A program made the translations under genes and the position numbers. DNA of 64,000 nucleotides from the NCBI RefSeq assembly GCF_029946515.1, contig NZ_JARZHH010000030.1, positions 62,001 to 126,000 of the forward strand, written 5' to 3'. Of the stretch, positions 60,055-64,000 are shown piece by piece. Every line of letters begins with the position of its first letter. Within the stretch, counting starts at the first letter, position 1. Below the pieces are notes generated by a model. It saw nothing but the letters and a program-made list of their open reading frames with translations, was not told the origin of the DNA and ran no database searches. Source of the stretch: Polyangium sp. 6x1. GTDB lineage: Bacteria; Myxococcota_A; Polyangia; Polyangiales; Polyangiaceae.

Positions 60055-61487
60055 CCGGAGACCCTCGCGACCTCGAGCTCCTGCGCGTGGCGGAGCAAGG
60101 AATCGAGGCGCTCCTCGTGCGAGCGCGTGTCGATTCGATCGAGCGGGATCACGCCCGCGCGGAGCGCCGCGTCGATACCCGGTTGGCTGGTAAAACGAAA
60201 GCTCACCTCCTCCACGCGCCGCCGGTCGATCTCGATCCGCGGGATCCTGCCCACGGGCCCCGGGGGCAAACCCACCCGCGCCGGATCGATGCACGACGAG
60301 AGATCCGTCGCCGCATCCATCCGCGGCCCGAGGCTCTCGATGCCGAACCGCGTGGCCAGCGTGGCCGCGATGGAGACGTGCTCGAATTGCGTGGAGACGA
60401 CCTCCCCCGCGCGCACGGACGGGCCGATCACCAGGGAGGGGACGCGGAAGCCGAGCTGGCGGAACGCCGGGCGCGGATCCTCCGTGGTCGGCGGGGGCAC
60501 GTGGTCGAAAAAACCGCCGTATTCGTCGAACGTGACGACGAGGAGCGAGCGCCCCCATTGCGGGCTCTCCTGCATCGACCGCACGATGCTGCCGAGCAAG
60601 GCCTCACCGAGGGCGAGGCTGTGCGGCGGGTGGAGGTCGGAGGACCAGAAATCGGGATCGATGATCGAGAAATTGGGCAGGTTGCCGGTGCGGGCGTCGT
60701 GGAAGAAGGTCTCGATCCGCGTGCAGACCATCGGATCGTTTCCCCCGAGGGGCCGGCCCCGAAAGCCCGCGTGATACCAGTGCGCGGGCCCGGCGGCGTA
60801 CGCCTTCGAGGACCAGCAGCCCTTGCCGAGTTTTTCCCAGAGCGTCGCCGGCCCGTCCGTGATCGGATCGTTCGTCGTGAGGCCCTGCGACGTCGCGGCG
60901 TGCAGGAAGAACCGGTTCGGCCAGGTCGGGCCGAGCACGGACGAGAACCACCGATCGCAGACCACGTATTGATCGGCCAGCGCATAAAACAGCGGAATCT
61001 GGCTCCGGTCGTGGTACGTCATCGCGTCGCGCTGTCGAAAGAGAGCGCCGTTGTTCGCCCGCAGAAACCCGTCATTGCGCCCCTCGGCGAAGGCCACGTG
61101 CGCCGCGTCCCAGGTATGCAGCGGGCCGTGGTGATCACACGGCGCCTCCGCCCGGTGCATGGCGAGGGTCGTGCCGTCGTCGTCCTCGTTCGCCTCGCCG
61201 CCTTCGAGCCCGTCGACCTCTTCACGCGCGGGGTAATCAGGGTCGAAGGCGAGCGCCCCGAAGAAATGGTCGAAGGAGCGGTTCTCCATCATGACGACCA
61301 CGAACGTGTCGATACCGGCGAGCCATTGCCCCACGGCCGGCGCCGCGGGTCCGGCCTCGCAGCGATCGGGCCCCGACGCGCACGCGCTCCCGAGCGCCGC
61401 GGCGCCGATCCCTGCCCCGAGCCCTTTCAGCGCCGCGCGGCGAGACACCTGTCCCGTGAGCCCTCGCAAAGAATCTCGTCGTGCCAT
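60051..61487 (-). CDS. Phospholipase C/phosphoesterase family protein
   Basis: The 478-residue protein has a Tat-type signal (SRRAALKGLGAGIGAAALGS). The phosphoesterase (non-hemolytic PLC-like) pattern follows: FVVVMMENRSFDHFFG with the Glu-Asn metal site and catalytic Thr/Ser region, VTFDEYGGFFDHVPPP, and FQHVSIAATLATRFG-like near the C-terminus. Tat export delivers it folded. It probably cleaves phospholipids or other phosphodiesters outside the cytoplasm. It is coupled to the downstream barrel gene. Confidence 0.9.
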   Translation of the reverse strand: MARRDSLRGLTGQVSRRAALKGLGAGIGAAALGSACASGPDRCEAGPAAPAVGQWLAGIDTFVVVMMENRSFDHFFGALAFDPDYPAREEVDGLEGGEANEDDDGTTLAMHRAEAPCDHHGPLHTWDAAHVAFAEGRNDGFLRANNGALFRQRDAMTYHDRSQIPLFYALADQYVVCDRWFSSVLGPTWPNRFFLHAATSQGLTTNDPITDGPATLWEKLGKGCWSSKAYAAGPAHWYHAGFRGRPLGGNDPMVCTRIETFFHDARTGNLPNFSIIDPDFWSSDLHPPHSLALGEALLGSIVRSMQESPQWGRSLLVVTFDEYGGFFDHVPPPTTEDPRPAFRQLGFRVPSLVIGPSVRAGEVVSTQFEHVSIAATLATRFGIESLGPRMDAATDLSSCIDPARVGLPPGPVGRIPRIEIDRRRVEEVSFRFTSQPGIDAALRAGVIPLDRIDTRSHEERLDSLLRHAQELEVARVSG

Positions 61488-61696
61488 GCCTGAGCCCGGC
61501 ACAAAAAGCACGACGCCGAGGACGAGCAAGCTCGATCGTCGCCGCGCGAGGCTTTGCGCCTCCGGGAATACGAGGATCTCGCGTGAGGGAGTGATATCGA
61601 GGCAGGGGGCGTCGAACGACCGGTCGACGGGCGCCACGAATTCCCGGAACGCCCGATATGCTTTACGCTGTCGGGATCGCTCGCTCGTGGCCGATG

Positions 61697-62821
61697 CTAG
61701 GCCGCCGCCGCGACGGCCGTCAGGTGGCGCGGCAGGCCGATGAGCTTCGCGTAGAGCGTGAGCGCCTGCGCGACCACCTGATCCATGTTGGAATACCGGT
61801 ACGTCGCGAGCCGGCCGACGAAGTGGACGCCGGGCGTGGCCGCGGCGAGCGCCTCGTACTTCCGGTAGAGCTCGGCGTTCTCGGGCCGCGGGATCGGATA
61901 ACACGGCTCGCCCTCGGCGCACGGATATTCATAAACGAGGCTCGTCTTCGGGTGCTCCTGCCCGGTGAGATACTTGAATTCGGTCACGCGCGTGTATGCG
62001 TGCTCGTTCGGGTGGTTCACCACCGGCGCCGGCAGGAAGACCGGGGCGTTCTTCGTCTCGAACCGGAGCTCGAGCGAGCGGTACGGGAGCTTGCCGTGAC
62101 GACAATCGAAATAGTCGTCGATCGACCCCGTGTAGATGATTTGAGCGTACGGGATCGATCGCTCCACCTCGCGAAACTCCACGCCGAGCATGACCTTGAT
62201 GTTCGGGTGGTCGAGCATGCGCTCGAACATCCGCGTGTAGCCGTGCAGTGGCATCGCCTGGAACGTGTCCGTGAAATAGCGGTCGTCGCGGCTCGTCCGG
62301 ACCGGGATGTGCGCGGTCACGGAGGCGTCGAGCTCGGAGGGATCGAGTCCCCATTGCTTGCGCGTGTAGTTCCGGAAGAACTTCTCGTAGAGCTCGCGCC
62401 CGACCTTGCCGACGATGGCGTCCTCGCTCGTCCGCACGCACGGGATCTTCTCGGCCCGCGCGGCGAGGAACGCTTCGAGCTCGAACGACGTCAGGCGGAG
62501 GTTGTAGAGGCGATTGATCGTGTCGAGGTTGATCGGGATCGGGACGAGCTGCCCGTCGACGGACGCGAGCGCCCGGTGCTGGTAGGGCCTCCACGCGGTG
62601 AACTGCGAGAGGTAATCGAAGACCTCCTTCGAGCTCGTGTGGAAGACGTGCGGCCCGTACTTGTGGACGAGGAGACCATCGTCGTCGTAATGGTCGTACG
62701 CGTTGCCTCCGATGTGCCGGCGCTTGTCGATGACGAGGATCCGCTTGCCGGAGCCGCGCGCGAGCCGCTCCGCAAGGACGCTGCCCGCGAACCCGGCGCC
62801 CACGATCAGCCAGTCGAACAT
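61697..62821 (-). CDS. glf: UDP-galactopyranose mutase
   Basis: The 374-residue flavoenzyme has the FAD dinucleotide motif VGAGFAGSVLAERLA at the N-terminus, NAYDHYDDDGLLVHKYGPHV with the His-rich flavin contact, and PIPINLDTINRLYNL. It has the usual length and converts UDP-Galp to UDP-Galf for surface polysaccharides. It is cytoplasmic. It stands alone, without other galactan genes. Confidence 0.95.
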   Translation of the reverse strand: MFDWLIVGAGFAGSVLAERLARGSGKRILVIDKRRHIGGNAYDHYDDDGLLVHKYGPHVFHTSSKEVFDYLSQFTAWRPYQHRALASVDGQLVPIPINLDTINRLYNLRLTSFELEAFLAARAEKIPCVRTSEDAIVGKVGRELYEKFFRNYTRKQWGLDPSELDASVTAHIPVRTSRDDRYFTDTFQAMPLHGYTRMFERMLDHPNIKVMLGVEFREVERSIPYAQIIYTGSIDDYFDCRHGKLPYRSLELRFETKNAPVFLPAPVVNHPNEHAYTRVTEFKYLTGQEHPKTSLVYEYPCAEGEPCYPIPRPENAELYRKYEALAAATPGVHFVGRLATYRYSNMDQVVAQALTLYAKLIGLPRHLTAVAAAA

Positions 62822-62879
62822 GGAGCTTCTCCTAGGGCCCGCTGCGCGGGCGGGAAGCCCCTTCCTTCGGGCCGACGGC

Positions 62880-64000
62880 TCAGAGCCCTGTCGGATACGT
62901 CTCCGGCGCCTCGCCGGCCTCCCAGAGCGCCGTCTTTTCGAGGGGCTCGACCGCGCGCGTCAGATCGAAATGAATGACCGCGTCGAACTGGGCGGCGAGA
63001 TCCGCGTAGAAATAATGACTCGCTCGCTCGGTCGCCGGCATGTAGACGACTCCGATCGCCCGCTCGAGCCGCTGGCGATGGAGCGGCGAGAGCCTCGGAT
63101 CATGCAAGAGGAGCGCAAACGTCTCGATGCCCGTGGCGTGCAGGATCGCCTCGTAGCTGTCGGGGCGGGCGGGACGCACGCGCTTTTGCTCCACGTCGGA
63201 GCCCCAGCCCGACGCCGCGGAGACCATCCCGGCATACGTCGTGAACCCGATCGAAAAAACGTCCGGATGCCGCTCCTTGACGATCTGGCCGACGTTGAGC
63301 TCGCCCTCGCGGGACATCTCGGTCGCCCGCGCGTCGCCGAGGTGCGAGTTGTGCGCCCAGACGACGACCTTCGCGGGAGCCCCGCGCCGACGCCCGAGGT
63401 GCGCCCGCAGCGCATCGAGCGATTCCGCCATGTGCTCGTCGCGCAAATTCCACGAGGCGGCCCCGCCGCGGAACATCGCGCGATAATAACGCTCGGCGTT
63501 CTTCACGAGGCGCGCGTTCTGCTCGGCGAAAAACGCCTCGTCCTCGCCCTCCTCGTCCGGGCCGCGGCGGGCGTACTCGGGCGCGTGCCGCTCGATCTCC
63601 ATGAGCTGCCGGACGACCTCGTCCTCGCATGACTCCGCCATCCCGAGGCTCGTCGCATACCCGTACGCCTGCGTGTCGTGGCCGAAGAGCTCGAAGCAGC
63701 CGTACCGCTGCCGCGCTCGTTTGGCCCCTTCGGGATCGATCCGGTCGAGATAGGCAAGCACGGCCTCGATCGACGTGTTCATGCTGTAGAGGTCGAGCCC
63801 GTAGAACCCGGCCGCGCGGTGAGGGTGCGCGTCGTTGTGCTCCCGTAGCCACTTCACGAAATCGAGGACGTCCGTGTTTCGCCACATCCACGCGGGGAAC
63901 CGCTCGAATCCGCCGAGCGCTTCGAGCGGCCCGGGGTCCGGGCCCCTGCCTCGGACGAAACGATTGATGCGATAAGCGTCGGGCCAGTCCGCCTCGACCG
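62880..64000 (-). CDS. Erythromycin-esterase-like protein (partial)
   Basis: The frame is open through the right edge of the window, so the N-terminus is missing. It contains DWPDAYRINRFVRGRG, then FERFPAWMWRNTDVLDFVKW, GFYGLDLYSMNTS, VVWAHNSHLGDARATEM and GIGFTTYAG-like segments. These are the conserved His/Glu/Arg blocks of the EreA/EreB and succinoglycan-biosynthesis-like esterase family. At least 373 codons are visible. Most chromosomal members have unknown natural substrates; macrolide resistance should not be assumed. It sits 58 nt from the glf gene start. Confidence 0.9.
   Translation of the reverse strand, partial: VEADWPDAYRINRFVRGRGPDPGPLEALGGFERFPAWMWRNTDVLDFVKWLREHNDAHPHRAAGFYGLDLYSMNTSIEAVLAYLDRIDPEGAKRARQRYGCFELFGHDTQAYGYATSLGMAESCEDEVVRQLMEIERHAPEYARRGPDEEGEDEAFFAEQNARLVKNAERYYRAMFRGGAASWNLRDEHMAESLDALRAHLGRRRGAPAKVVVWAHNSHLGDARATEMSREGELNVGQIVKERHPDVFSIGFTTYAGMVSAASGWGSDVEQKRVRPARPDSYEAILHATGIETFALLLHDPRLSPLHRQRLERAIGVVYMPATERASHYFYADLAAQFDAVIHFDLTRAVEPLEKTALWEAGEAPETYPTGL

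Noticed and set aside
62880-64000. A macrolide-resistance gene
   Set aside because: Family membership in erythromycin esterases does not establish macrolide hydrolysis. Most chromosomal relatives have other or unknown substrates, and the gene is incomplete here.

Overview
The window reads as chromosome of a large-genome myxobacterium of the order Polyangiales (Sorangium/Polyangium-like). This is inferred from the very high G+C with strong third-position bias, and from many lipoproteins and secreted proteins with low-complexity Gly/Ser/Pro/Asp linkers. It is also supported by DUF1592/DUF1552 pairs, PHM-like copper proteins, PAS-STAS regulators, and a nitric oxide synthase fused to its own reductase, an arrangement known from Sorangium. 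No rRNA, tRNA, CRISPR array, intact insertion sequence or replication origin was seen.

Region 1 (1-2945): two tandem PAS-PAS-STAS (RsbR-like) genes, then the 3' stub of a third copy. Region 2 (2480-7722) is the accessory hot spot. On the minus strand lie small immunity-like genes: two unknowns, a DUF6881 protein, a frameshifted gene and a SUKH-3 protein. With them are a decapitated YwqJ-type deaminase toxin tip and a macro-domain gene cut exactly at the edge of a 180-bp direct repeat that occurs twice. On the plus strand lie a SitA-like lipoprotein, a coupled DUF6968 protein and an internally deleted second copy of the latter. I read this as an orphan toxin/immunity island under active duplication and decay.

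Region 3 (7823-24121) is more ordinary: a small secreted protein, an SDR, an MscS channel with a cNMP domain, lipoproteins (one with ankyrin repeats), a HelD-like helicase, and a TetR-PHM operon divergent from a crotonase with two palindromic operators between them. A PAS-PAS-STAS protein lacking phosphorylatable Thr, an aldehyde dehydrogenase and an outer-membrane protein with a PQQ/PGY repeat follow. Region 4 (24200-28493) holds membrane and secreted proteins, DedA and an esterase.

Region 5 (28612-38448) has signalling: a 1180-residue cNMP-cNMP-[2Fe-2S]-reductase-NOS fusion followed by a 17-nt perfect inverted repeat, a double-REC response regulator, a polyprenol-kinase-like membrane enzyme, a beta-helix lipoprotein, a chemoreceptor with CHASE3, and a four-CBS protein. 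Region 6 (38449-44896) has a coupled operon of a radical SAM enzyme with an N-terminal glycogen-binding-like domain and a CAP lipoprotein, divergent from a DUF1592-DUF1552-sorted protein operon joined by GTGA overlaps.

Region 7 (44909-64000) has a CapA-like phosphatase, a second PHM-like protein with an operator-in-spacer promoter, Nudix, and an astacin-like protease. It also has a 1294-residue EGF/six-repeat lipoprotein whose last part is six exact 342-bp tandem units, an acyltransferase, a GT-C-like membrane protein, a phospholipase C plus outer-membrane protein operon, glf, and an erythromycin esterase-like gene that leaves the window.
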